From Roseisolibacter agri (GTDB lineage Bacteria; Gemmatimonadota; Gemmatimonadetes; Gemmatimonadales; Gemmatimonadaceae): a stretch of 64,000 bases of DNA. Positions 51,069 through 59,755 of the stretch are shown in pieces; position 1 is the first letter of the stretch; each line of letters starts with the position of its first letter. The stretch covers positions 62,001 to 126,000 of the forward strand of contig NZ_BRXS01000008.1 of assembly GCF_030159095.1 (NCBI RefSeq), in the 5' to 3' direction. Below the pieces are notes generated by a model. That model had not been told where the DNA came from, searched no databases, and was given only the letters and a program-made list of their open reading frames with translations. The position numbers and the translations under genes were made by a program.

Positions 51069-51593
51069 CTAGTAGACCAGCAGGTCCTCGTAGCGGAGGT
51101 CCGTGTCCTCGCGTTCGGCGGCCGGGGATTGGTGGGGACGCGGGGCGACGACCTCCGTGGTCACCCACGAGCCGAGCCAGAGATTGGTCAGCGCCTTCGC
51201 GAGGTAAAATCGACTGTAGTACCCGGTCGTGAGCGCCCACGACCACAGGCCCCGGCGTTCGAGCGCGAGCACCGCGAGGAACAAGTCGAAGGCGCGGATC
51301 GCGCACGTCGCACTCCAGTAGAAGTGGCGCTGCAGCAGTACCCGCGGCGGGCGCCCGTCCTCGGCCGTCGCCAGCGCGTCGCGGATGTCCGTGAGGTCCG
51401 CCTCCTCACGTAGGTCGGAGAGCCAGGCGGAGAGCGAGACGCGATGTGGCTCGAAGTGTGGCGTGAAGCCGCCGTAGAGGTCGTGCAGCTGGCCGAATGA
51501 GAGCGGGAAGTCCCCGAGCGCCTGGAGGGTCGGCCCCGAGGGCGCAGTGGTCGGTTGGCGCCAGAAGCGGCGACGTCGGCGATGCTCGGTCAT
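51069..51593 (-). CDS. HEPN-like helical protein, N-terminal part of a split gene
   Basis: 174 residues from ATG 51593. Starts with a basic tail (RRRRRFWRQ), then LQALGDFPLSFGQLHDLYGG, and a helical domain (FYWSATCAIRAFDLFLAVLA, GLWSWALTTGYYSRFYLAKA, LTNLWLGSW) resembling HEPN/DUF-type helices that carry tyrosine-rich cores. It stops at TAG 51069, yet the same frame continues without a break into the next gene. A combined protein of about 367 residues is plausible. It is divergent from the AbiJ-like nuclease gene; together they may have been a defence locus. Family assignment is weak. Confidence 0.6.
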   Translation of the reverse strand: MTEHRRRRRFWRQPTTAPSGPTLQALGDFPLSFGQLHDLYGGFTPHFEPHRVSLSAWLSDLREEADLTDIRDALATAEDGRPPRVLLQRHFYWSATCAIRAFDLFLAVLALERRGLWSWALTTGYYSRFYLAKALTNLWLGSWVTTEVVAPRPHQSPAAEREDTDLRYEDLLVY

Positions 51594-51927
51594 GTGGCCA
51601 GGTGGGGGACGCCGGCGGCGCGGGGGGAGGCGGTACCGCAGTGTCGCAGGTCGCACTCTCATGGCGGCGGCCCGGGCGCGGGCACGACCACGCGCGTACG
51701 GCAAAGTACGGGGCGGCGAGAGTTGGAATGCGAGCGCCCGCGAGGGTGCAGGTCGCGAGGGTGCAGGTCTGGCGGGCGGCGACCCGCCGTGCCGCCCGCC
51801 AGCGCGTGACGCGCGCGGAACGCGTTGGCGGCTGGTACTGGCGCGACTAGCTTGGGTTGCAGCTTCCGATAACCCCGGAGTATCGGCACCTGGAATCGGG
51901 CCACGCCCAGCGCTCCCCACACGCCAC

Positions 51928-52130
51928 ATGGTACACCTGCCAGCGACTCGGGCCACCGGGCCGCGACGTCCGACATCGCCCGAGGACGTGCTCCGCACGT
52001 GTCTCATCGACGTGATCGCGGCCGAGAAGGCCTACGACGTCCCGGCGTTCTGCGTCGAGGTCGGCCTGCAGGCCGTCGCGGCGCCCGGCGACGGACAGGA
52101 GGCCTTCGCCGGCAAGGCGCGCTACGTCAC
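51928..52130 (+). pseudogene. AbiJ-like nuclease gene, 5-prime piece (interrupted by tnpB element)
   Basis: From ATG 51928: SPEDVLRTCLIDVIAAEKAY, DVPAFCVEVGLQ, EAFAGKARYVT, a helical N-terminal domain of the type found in AbiJ/related abortive-infection proteins. The frame is broken at 52130 by the tnpB-only element. Joining 52130 directly to 53677 gives an unbroken reading ARYVTNEIRIVRHAEH, so the interruption is a clean insertion. Confidence 0.65.
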
Positions 52131-53676
52131 CAAATCGCGCGGGAAGCCCCGGCTTCCGCGGTGGGGGGCAGCCCCGGCGCCGCAGCCCTTGCATCGGGTC
52201 GCGCTGGCTCTTCGGCGCTTGTACGGGCCACCGCGTCTGCGTAGCTTCGGCGGGTGTTCGCCTACGCGCTCGAGCCATCGCTGATGTTCGCTGGCCGCAG
52301 CTTCGCGCTCGATGCGCGGTGCGCCCAACAGCGCCTGCTCTACGCGGAGATCCGGCGCAGCCGTTGGGTGTGGAACCGCGCCGTGGCGCTCGCCCGCCGG
52401 CTGCGCCGCATCGCGGTCGCCGCGAAGGCCGCGGGGCGACCCGTGCCCGCCGTCTGCCGAACGAGCTACCCCGCGCTCTGTCGGCGACTGACGGTCTGGC
52501 GCCGCCGCCGGCCCTGGCTCGCCGCAGGCTCGGTCGTGCCGCAGCAGCAGACGCTCAAGACCTACGTGCAGGCCGAGGCGAACGCGCTCGCCGGACGGGC
52601 GCGGTGGCCCGTTTTCAAGAAGCGCCGTGATCCGCTCGGGCTCCGCTACCCGCTGCCGCACGCGACGCTCAGCGACACCACGCTGACGCTCGCCAAGGTT
52701 CCGGGTGGGATTCGGCTCCGCCGCTCGTCGCCCGACCTCGGGGCCCTGCGCCATGTGACCGTGGCCCACGACGGTGTGCGCTGGACGGTGAGCGTCTGCT
52801 ACGCCGCGGCTCCCGTGCCCGTGCCTGAGCACCCACGCATGGCGGCGCTCGCGAGCGGTGATGACAGCGCGGCCGTGGGGCTCGACTTCGGCGTCGTGTC
52901 GACCTGGACGCGCACGGTCGGCGCCGAGGGGCAGGCGGCCGTGCAGATCGCCCGGCGCTCGCCCGCGCAGCGCCGGCGGACCGCGCGCCTCGGGCGGCAG
53001 CGCAGCCGTCGGCGGAAGGGGAGCCGCGGCTGGTGGCGGAGCGTCCGGGCCGAGCAGCGCCTGCAGCGTCGCGTGGCCACGCAGCGCCGCGAACAGGTCC
53101 GGCAGCTCGCGCAGGACCTGGTGCGCGACCACGCGGTCGTCGGCTTCGAGGAGCTCCACCTGCGGAGCATGACGGCGCGGCCGAGGGATCGGAGCGGGGT
53201 CCGCAACGGCCGCGCAGCCAAGGCGGCGCTCAACCGGCGGATGCTGGAAGGGGCGTTCCGCGCGACGGTCCAGGCGACACGCTGGGCGGCCCGAAAGACC
53301 GGCGCGGTCGTCGCGACGACGCCGGCGCCCTACACGAGTCAGACCTGTGCGGCTTGTGGACACACGGCGTCGGAGAACCGCGAGAGCCAAGCGGGGTTCC
53401 GGTGCCAGCGGTGTGGCCACGCGGCGCACGCCGACGGCAACGCAGCCCACGTGGTGCGCCAGCGCGTGCTGGTCGCTCTCGGGCTACGCCCGGCCGTCGG
53501 ATGCGAGACCGCAGGACCGTCGCCGCCGGATGGGCGGAGACGTAAACCGCTGGGGGAGCCGGGGGCTGCGCGAGCCCTGGCGGGGAACCTGGAACCTGCT
53601 GAGCGGCCGGTCGCGTTCGCGCGCGCTGGTTGAAGACTCAGGAATCCCCCGGCTTCAGCCGTGGGGAGGACATCAA
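52131..53676 (+). mobile_element. tnpB-only IS605-type element inserted in the AbiJ-like gene
   Basis: The left boundary follows TCAC (52127-52130) and a left hairpin region (GAAGCCCCGGCTTCCGCGG) is at 52142-52167. The right end has an imperfect hairpin with a bulged T (CCCCCGGCT/AGCCGTGGGG, 53646-53665) and closes at TCAA (53673-53676). The two ends resemble each other. There is one ORF (tnpB) and no tnpA, so movement needs a Y1 transposase in trans, for example the one at 30370. Confidence 0.8.
52254..53633 (+). CDS. tnpB: TnpB-family RNA-guided nuclease
   Basis: 459 residues from GTG 52254. RuvC residues are all present: Asp near 211 in AVGLDFGVVSTW, Glu near 299 in VVGFEELHLRSM, zinc finger CAACGHTAS...FRCQRCGHA, Asp near 394 in AHADGNAAHVV. 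The N-terminal half is basic with a long helix pair (RWVWNRAVALARRLRR). The gene ends just before the right-end hairpin, from which the omega-RNA should come, with the downstream AbiJ-like sequence as guide. It should then cut alleles of the AbiJ-like gene that lack the element. The C-terminal 60 residues are low-complexity. Confidence 0.92.
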   Translation: MFAYALEPSLMFAGRSFALDARCAQQRLLYAEIRRSRWVWNRAVALARRLRRIAVAAKAAGRPVPAVCRTSYPALCRRLTVWRRRRPWLAAGSVVPQQQTLKTYVQAEANALAGRARWPVFKKRRDPLGLRYPLPHATLSDTTLTLAKVPGGIRLRRSSPDLGALRHVTVAHDGVRWTVSVCYAAAPVPVPEHPRMAALASGDDSAAVGLDFGVVSTWTRTVGAEGQAAVQIARRSPAQRRRTARLGRQRSRRRKGSRGWWRSVRAEQRLQRRVATQRREQVRQLAQDLVRDHAVVGFEELHLRSMTARPRDRSGVRNGRAAKAALNRRMLEGAFRATVQATRWAARKTGAVVATTPAPYTSQTCAACGHTASENRESQAGFRCQRCGHAAHADGNAAHVVRQRVLVALGLRPAVGCETAGPSPPDGRRRKPLGEPGAARALAGNLEPAERPVAFARAG

Positions 53677-54324
53677 GAACGAGATCCGCATCGTCCGGCA
53701 TGCGGAGCACTGCCTGGTCTACGACCAGCCCATCCCCGCCGACGCCTTCGGTGGCATGACCTGGTCCGCTGGTGGGGCGCCCGGTCCCACGACGCCCCCC
53801 ACGAGGCGCCCGACGACGCGAAGGCGGAGCGCGCGTTGTACCGACGCCTGCGGGCGTCCCTCGACGCGGGGATCGAGCGTCCGTTCTTCGAGCACTACTT
53901 CAAGGCCTGTCGCGCACGGCTCGGGGACCGGCTACCGGCGCTCGTGCCGCAGGTGTACCTCCACTACGACCCGAAGAGCGTGCACGAACGGGTGCGCCTC
54001 GCGGCGGCCGCGCCGCGGCCAGCCGCCACGGACGGCGACGCCCTGCCACTCCCACGCCAGCGCATGGACTTCCTGCTACTCCTGCCCGGGCAGGTGCGCG
54101 TCGTACTGGAACTTGACGGGCAGCAGCACTACGCCGTCGGCGCCGACGCGGGCGCGGCGGCGAGCCCCGCGCAGTACGCGCGGATGGTCAGCGCGGACCG
54201 CGACCTGCGGCTCGATGGCTACGAGGTGTACCGCTTCGGCGGCTACGAGCTGCAGGCCGGGCGGCTCGACGACGTGGTCGGCTCCTTTTTCGCCCGGCTG
54301 TTCGCCCGACACGGGGTCGCCTGA
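53677..54324 (+). pseudogene. AbiJ-like nuclease gene, 3-prime piece with frameshift
   Basis: Reading on from the insertion: NEIRIVRHAEHCLVYDQPIP, then after a frameshift near 53755-53800 the frame continues ERALYRRLRASLDAGIERPF, FEHYFKACRARLGD, QVYLHYDPKS, then a nuclease domain RMDFLLLLPGQVRVVLELDG, QQHYAVG and DGYEVYRFGGYEL, an E-x-D-G-x-x-H-Y pattern of restriction-like PD-(D/E)xK folds. Such C-terminal nucleases with AbiJ-type N-termini occur in phage-defence proteins. Here the gene is dead at least twice over (insertion and frameshift). From 53772 a shorter protein with the nuclease domain might still be made. Confidence 0.65.
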
Positions 54325-54365
54325 CCGCCCGCGGCTGCGCCACCACCCTTTCGCCCTCCCTCACG

Positions 54366-55520
54366 ATGTCGGACACGCCGTCGGACCCGTTGCACTCCGG
54401 TCGCGGCGCGCGGACGTCTGCGGAGCCGGACGCACCGACGCCGGCCGCCGCTGACGTCGGGCCGCAGGTCCCGCCGCAGGTCCCGCCGCCGCTCCCCGTG
54501 TGGGCCGGCGCGGGACGCCCGGCGTCGGCGAGCGCCCGGAACGTGGCGGACATCGAAGCCGCCACCGCGGACTACGCCGCGCGCGCGCGTGCGGAGAACA
54601 CGCGCCGCGCCTATCGGGCGGACTGGGTGCACTTCGCGGCGTGGTGTGCGCGATACGGGGCGTCTCCGCTGCCGGCGGACCCGCGCCTCGTGGCGCGGTA
54701 CCTGAGCGCACACGCCGGCCCCGGGCCCGAGCAGCTGAAGGTGTCGACGCTGCGGCGCCGGCTCTCCGCCATCCAGCACGTGCACCGGGAGGCCGGGCTG
54801 GACTTCGACAGCCGCCAGCGCGACCTCCGGGACGTGTGGAGCGGCATCCGGCGGACGCACGGCACGCAGCCCGCCGCGAAGGCGCCGACCGTCACCGAGG
54901 AGCTCCGCGCGCTGCTGGAGCCCCTCGGCACCGAGCGGCTCCTCGACCTCCGCGACCGCGCGCTGCTCCTCGTCGGCTTCGCGGGCTGCTACCGCCGGTC
55001 CGAGCTCGTCGCGCTCGACGTCGCCCACCTGGCGCGGCACCGCGACGGCCTGGTGATCGCGACGCCCCGGTCGAAGACCGACCAGGAGGGCGAGGGGATC
55101 GAGAAGGGCATCCCGTTCGGCGTGCACGCCGAGACGTGCCCCGTGAGCGCGCTCACGCGCTGGCTCGAGGCGGCCGGCATCGCGGACGGCCCCGTCTTCC
55201 GCGAGGTGACACGCCACGGTCGGGTGCAGCCGCGGCGGCTGTCGGACCGCGCGGTCGCGCTGGTGGTGAAGCGCTCGGTCGAGGCGGCGCGCCGGGTCGC
55301 GCTGCAGCGCGGGCAGTGGGGGTTGGCCGAGACGTTCGATCCGCGCCGCTACGCGGGGCACTCGCTCCGCGCCGGATTCATCACCTCCGCCGCCGCCGCG
55401 GGCGTGCCCACGCACGACATCATGCGGCAGAGCGATCACAAGCGCGAGGAAACGCTGCGGCGCTACATCCGGCACGCGACGGTCTTCCGGCAGAACGCGG
55501 CGGCGAAGGTCGGACTGTAG
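54366..55520 (+). CDS. Tyrosine recombinase/integrase
   Basis: 384 residues from ATG 54366. A variable N-terminus (about 70 residues), then the core-binding SAM-like domain (YAARARAENTRRAYRADWVHFAAWCARYG) and the catalytic domain: Arg in CYRRSELVALDV, Lys in TPRSKTDQEGEGIEKG, HxxR in AGHSLRAGFIT, and the nucleophile Tyr in DHKREETLRRYIRHA. All catalytic residues are present. This domain set is frequent in plasmid and island recombinases with unknown sites. No flanking attachment repeats were recognised. It lies in the defence-like stretch and may have carried in the neighbours. Confidence 0.95.
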   Translation: MSDTPSDPLHSGRGARTSAEPDAPTPAAADVGPQVPPQVPPPLPVWAGAGRPASASARNVADIEAATADYAARARAENTRRAYRADWVHFAAWCARYGASPLPADPRLVARYLSAHAGPGPEQLKVSTLRRRLSAIQHVHREAGLDFDSRQRDLRDVWSGIRRTHGTQPAAKAPTVTEELRALLEPLGTERLLDLRDRALLLVGFAGCYRRSELVALDVAHLARHRDGLVIATPRSKTDQEGEGIEKGIPFGVHAETCPVSALTRWLEAAGIADGPVFREVTRHGRVQPRRLSDRAVALVVKRSVEAARRVALQRGQWGLAETFDPRRYAGHSLRAGFITSAAAAGVPTHDIMRQSDHKREETLRRYIRHATVFRQNAAAKVGL

Positions 55521-55540
55521 TCATGGAGGCGCGCCCACCG

Positions 55541-55592
55541 CGCCGAGCCACCACGCCGAGCCACCACGCCGAGCCACCACGCCGAGCCACCG
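55541..55592. repeat. Tandem array, 13-bp unit x4
   Basis: Unit CGCCGAGCCACCA, three exact copies and a fourth with a changed last base, starting 21 bases after the integrase stop; period not divisible by three. Confidence 0.93.
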
Positions 55593-55731
55593 CGTCCCAG
55601 TGCCACGCAGGGGCTGGACGTTTCCTCATCCCGGGCGCCTATTCGCCCGTCGCCCGCGGGGCGGCCTGGTCGCGACGTCGCGACCGGGCGCCTGACGGCG
55701 CGACGTAAGGCCTCCGACGCGTGGGGACGCC

Positions 55732-57357
55732 ATGGCCGCGGCACACCTGAGGCGCTTCGCGCCGGCCCGATCCAGCACTCGCCCTATTCGCCACGCCGTC
55801 GCGGCCGCGACGGCAGTCCTCACGACGCTCATCGCGGGCACGACGGGGTGTGCGCTCCGCCCGACGGGCTACCGCGTGAACGACCACGCGGTGTTCGTCC
55901 ACCCCGACGGGCGCGCGCTCCAGGGGCTCGACCCGGCGACCGCCGCGGGCCGCGGGCGCCCCGCCGGCCGGCCGTTGGGGGACACCGCGTATCGTGCACA
56001 GCTCCGCGTCCTCATGGACTCCATCCGCGCGAGCCCGCACGACGCGATTCTCGTCTTCGTGCACGGAGGCCTGGTCTCCCACAAGGGCGGCTACGAACAC
56101 GCGGAGCAGCTCGGGCCGGCGATGGACAGCGCCGGGTACTACCCGGTGTTCCTCAACTGGAACGCCTCTGCCGGGTCGACCCTCCGCTCGCACCTGTTCC
56201 GGATGCGGCAGGGCGAGGACGATGGGCCTATCCTGGGTCTCCTCACCGCGCCGTTCGTGATCGTGGCCGACCTCGGGCGCACGGTTGCTCGGGCACCACT
56301 CGGCTGGCTACACCAGTCGGGCGACTACTGCCGGACGCTCACCCGACGGCTCAAGCGCGAGGCGAACGCCCGCCTCCCGGGCAACCAGTTCTGCCCGATC
56401 CCGGGCATCGACAAGTTCCGCCGCGCGGAGCGCGCGAAGGAGGAGCGCCTCGTTGCGGAGGCGCAGGCGCGTGTGGCGCTCGGTCCCGCGGCGGCCGGGG
56501 TCCCGCCGGACCCGCTGGAGATCGGGTTGGGCGACTACAACCTGACGGTCGGCCAGACGGTGGCCCGCGACCTGACCGGGGTGGTGACGTTCGTTCCGAA
56601 GCTCGTGGTGGGGCCTGTCGTCGACGGCTTCGGCACGGGAGCGTGGGCCGAGATGCGCCGCCGCACGCAGACGATGTTCCGCGCGCCGGTCGAGTTGCAG
56701 GCCACGCCCCGGGCCGCGCGCCGTTACCGGCAGCCGACGGGCGCCGCGTACGTGCTCTTCGACTCGCTGGCCGCCCTCATCGCCGCGCAAGGCGCCGACT
56801 CCGTGCCACCCGCGCGGCGGCGCGCCCGCCGCCTGGTGCTCGTCGGCCACAGCATGGGCGTCATCGCGCTGAATCGCGTCCTACAGGCGTTCCCGGCGCT
56901 GCCGGTCGACACGATCCGCTACATGGCGGCGGCTGCCAGCGTCGCGGAAGTGGAGGCGGCGGTCGTCCCGTTCCTGGAGCGGCACCCCCGCACGGTGTTC
57001 TTCCACGGGATGCTGCACCCGTACGCGGACGCCGGGGAGTGGCAGCCAAAGTACCTCGACGTCGTGCCACGCGGCAGCCTGCTGGAGTGGATCGACGACT
57101 ACCTCACCGCGCCGGAGACGCCGCTCGACCGCACGGCGGGCAAGTGGCCGAACTTGATCCTCGCGGAGCACGTGTTCCCGGCCGCGGTGCGCGACCGCGT
57201 CGTCTTGAAGGCGTTCGGCGTGCGCGACACGCTGGACCGGGGCTCCCGGGTGTTCCGGCGCCCGGCGCGACACGGCGACTTCTCCGACCGGCGCATCGCG
57301 TTCTGGTCGGACAGCGCGTGGGCCCTCGCGCGACCCGCCGCCCTCTGGACGCGCTGA
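55732..57357 (+). CDS. Lipoprotein with alpha/beta-hydrolase fold
   Basis: 541 residues from ATG 55732. A signal with lipobox LIAGTTGC near residue 40. The alpha/beta-hydrolase features are DAILVFVHGGLVSHKGGYEH (oxyanion strand), YYPVFLNWNASAGSTLRSHL and, after an inserted region of about 200 residues, the nucleophile elbow RLVLVGHSMGVIALNRVLQA. A C-terminal His (VFFHGMLHPYADAG) may complete the triad. The insert (GDYCRTLTRRLKREANARLP, IGLGDYNLTVGQTVARDL) has no known domain. Probably a periplasmic or surface esterase/acyl hydrolase (DUF900-like fold); substrate unknown. Confidence 0.85.
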   Translation: MAAAHLRRFAPARSSTRPIRHAVAAATAVLTTLIAGTTGCALRPTGYRVNDHAVFVHPDGRALQGLDPATAAGRGRPAGRPLGDTAYRAQLRVLMDSIRASPHDAILVFVHGGLVSHKGGYEHAEQLGPAMDSAGYYPVFLNWNASAGSTLRSHLFRMRQGEDDGPILGLLTAPFVIVADLGRTVARAPLGWLHQSGDYCRTLTRRLKREANARLPGNQFCPIPGIDKFRRAERAKEERLVAEAQARVALGPAAAGVPPDPLEIGLGDYNLTVGQTVARDLTGVVTFVPKLVVGPVVDGFGTGAWAEMRRRTQTMFRAPVELQATPRAARRYRQPTGAAYVLFDSLAALIAAQGADSVPPARRRARRLVLVGHSMGVIALNRVLQAFPALPVDTIRYMAAAASVAEVEAAVVPFLERHPRTVFFHGMLHPYADAGEWQPKYLDVVPRGSLLEWIDDYLTAPETPLDRTAGKWPNLILAEHVFPAAVRDRVVLKAFGVRDTLDRGSRVFRRPARHGDFSDRRIAFWSDSAWALARPAALWTR

Positions 57358-57392
57358 GCTTCGCCCGCGCGAGCGCCGACGACAGCGGTCGC

Positions 57393-57490
57393 ACGCGCGG
57401 GCTCGTGCGCGCGGGCTCGTGCGCGCGGGCTCGTGCGCGCGGGCTCGTGCGCGCGGGCTCGTGCGCGCGGGCTCGTGCGCGCGGGCTCGT
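57393..57490. repeat. Tandem array, 14-bp unit x7
   Basis: Unit GCGCGCGGGCTCGT, six exact copies plus a first copy with one change, 36 bases after the lipoprotein gene. The period is not a multiple of three, consistent with non-coding DNA. Confidence 0.95.
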
Positions 57491-57774
57491 GCGCGCGCCG
57501 TGCACCGGTCGCCTCAACGGACTGTCTACTCGCATCCTCCAGCGGCGCGACGCCGGCTGCGGCTCCACCAGCGGGGGCCGTGGAGCGTCGGACGCCCCAC
57601 CGGCGCGGCGGGCGTCGCGTCGTGTGTGAGCCGAACGCGCGCTGACGTACCGGGGCGGCCGCGCCGGACGCCCCCACGTCCTGCCCAGGTGCGGCGGGTC
57701 CGGCTGGCCGCCGGTTCCCGGCGGGCAGGTCGCGCCCCGACGCCGCCAGTCAGATCAACCCGTTCCGCGCCCTC

Positions 57775-59697
57775 ATGACCGCACAGGGAGGACCGCCGCC
57801 GAGAAAGGGTCGGACGTCCGCGCCACCACCGGTGGGAGGCGCCGCGCCCGCGGCGTCCGCGGCGCCCGCCTCCCGAGGGCCGCGACGGCGCGACGCGCAG
57901 ACGCAGGCGTCCCCTTCGCCGACCGACTCCCGGCGCGACCTCCACCGCGAGGCGTTCTGGCATGCGTACGGCGGGCAGTGCGCCTACCAGGGGGACACGC
58001 TCGGCGGCGGGCCGCGCAGCATGGCCTTCGAGATCGATCACGTGATCCCGCAGGAGCTCGGGCGTCGCCCGGACGAGCTCCGCGCCGTGCGCCACCGTTT
58101 CAACCTCCCGGAGACGTTCGACCTCGAGTCCTTCGAGAACCGCGTGCCGACGACCCGCCGGTTCAACAACGCGAAGGGCAACCGCACGACGGGTGTCTGG
58201 GAGGCCGTGATCCGGCACGGGCTCGACGTGGCGGCGGCACACGCGGCGCGCGTTCAGGAGCAGGTGCAGCAGCTCATCCTGCAGGATCGCGAGGAGCGGG
58301 CGCGCCGCGTCGCACGGCTCCACCATGCGCCGCCCGGCAGGCCGTTCTCCGCGCGCATGCCCTGGCCGATCCGCACGGACCTACTCGGGGAGGATCACGT
58401 GCGCGTGTGGCTCGAGGACGTGTACCTCGACTGCTTCCTCCCCAGCCCACAGCGGTTCCGCGGCTCGGCCCTGCTGCTCGTGGCGGCGGCCGGCATGGGG
58501 GAGTACCAGAGCACGTTCGACCACGGCGACGTGGTCGAGACCGTGCTGGCCGGGCGCGAGACGCCGCTCGACCGGGGCCGTCGTCCCCTGCTGCTCGCGC
58601 AGGGCGCCGGCCCCGTCACGCTCCGCCTGCCCAGCGCCTGGCTGCAGATCCGGCGCGATCACGCGGCGCGCGTGTGTGCCGCCCTCGACACGGTAGCGCA
58701 CCGGTACGTGCGCGCGATGCGGCGCCTCGAACTGGATGTGCTGCACAGCGCCGGCGCCGCGGTCGGCGCGGCGGGCACGTGTCGCCTCCTCACGGTGCAA
58801 CGCTCCCTCTGGCGTGCTATCAACGCATTCGCCGAGGCGGGCGAGGAGCAGCGGGGGCCCGCCGGTGAGACGTGGACGGTCATGGGCAGCCGCGGCTTCG
58901 GCGTGTTCACGTCGGCCGGCCACGCCCCGCGCGCGCTGCGCGCCCGGGTGGCGCCCGAGGCCGGCGGGAGCGTGCTCGACGCCACTGACGACCCCGACGT
59001 GCACCTCTGCTGGCACCCGCCGGAGCACGACCGCGCGTCGCTCGAAGACGACCTGCGGGCGGGGCACGTGTGGACCGTCGCCGAGACGCAGGCCTGGTTG
59101 CGGGACACCCTGATCCCGCACGTCATGCGGTGGGCCGACGCGCGCGAGCTGTTCGTGCAGCGCGAGAGCATGCACAAGGCGCCCCGTCTCCCCTGGCACC
59201 GGTCACGCGTCGTGCCCATAACGGTGCGTCGTTCGCCGCACGTGTCCCAGCCGACGCCGACGCTACCACCGCGCTGGGAGAGCATCCGCGATGACTTCGA
59301 GCAGCTGGCCGCGTGCGTTCCCACCCTGAGCGAGCCGGCGGAGTGGTCCCGCGACGTGGATCCGGCGGCCGTCGGTCGGCTGCGGGCGCTGCTCGCCGGC
59401 TGGGTGACGCGCGGGTGGATTCCCAGGACGGCGGAGCCGTCGTTCCTCCACGCACTCGGAGCGCCCGACCTCTCCCGCGCGGGCCTGACGCTGGCCGGGA
59501 CCGCGCCGGCCGCGGCTTCGGCGACTGCCCGGCAGGTGTTCGCGGCGTTACATGCCGTCACGCGCGGGGCCGCCGCAGGCGCCGACGTCACCTCCGCGCG
59601 CGCGGCCCGTGAACTGGCGGACGCGCTCGCGCCGTTCTACGCCCGCTGGTGGGAGTCGCACCTGCGGGCGCGCGTGTGGACCGACGGCCGGCGGTGA
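57775..59697 (+). CDS. Large HNH endonuclease-domain protein, possible defence effector
   Basis: 640 residues from ATG 57775; the first 50 are Pro/Ala-rich. The HNH core is clear: CAYQGDTLG (Cys 69), MAFEIDHVIPQELG (Asp 88, His 89), then NRVPTTRRFNNAKGNR (Asn 122/131, Lys 134), giving the H-N-N pattern. The remaining 500 residues have no familiar domain (LLGEDHVRVWLEDVYLDCFL, VLHSAGAAVGAAGTCRLLTV, LRDTLIPHVMRWADARELF). Such fusion proteins with HNH at one end are common among phage-defence effectors. It has no partner gene nearby; function unproven. Convergent with hipA. Confidence 0.8.
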   Translation: MTAQGGPPPRKGRTSAPPPVGGAAPAASAAPASRGPRRRDAQTQASPSPTDSRRDLHREAFWHAYGGQCAYQGDTLGGGPRSMAFEIDHVIPQELGRRPDELRAVRHRFNLPETFDLESFENRVPTTRRFNNAKGNRTTGVWEAVIRHGLDVAAAHAARVQEQVQQLILQDREERARRVARLHHAPPGRPFSARMPWPIRTDLLGEDHVRVWLEDVYLDCFLPSPQRFRGSALLLVAAAGMGEYQSTFDHGDVVETVLAGRETPLDRGRRPLLLAQGAGPVTLRLPSAWLQIRRDHAARVCAALDTVAHRYVRAMRRLELDVLHSAGAAVGAAGTCRLLTVQRSLWRAINAFAEAGEEQRGPAGETWTVMGSRGFGVFTSAGHAPRALRARVAPEAGGSVLDATDDPDVHLCWHPPEHDRASLEDDLRAGHVWTVAETQAWLRDTLIPHVMRWADARELFVQRESMHKAPRLPWHRSRVVPITVRRSPHVSQPTPTLPPRWESIRDDFEQLAACVPTLSEPAEWSRDVDPAAVGRLRALLAGWVTRGWIPRTAEPSFLHALGAPDLSRAGLTLAGTAPAAASATARQVFAALHAVTRGAAAGADVTSARAARELADALAPFYARWWESHLRARVWTDGRR

Positions 59698-59755
59698 CAC
59701 GGCGACGGCCCTGCGACGACACGGTTCCTTGCGTGCCCAGCTCCCCGATGCCGGG

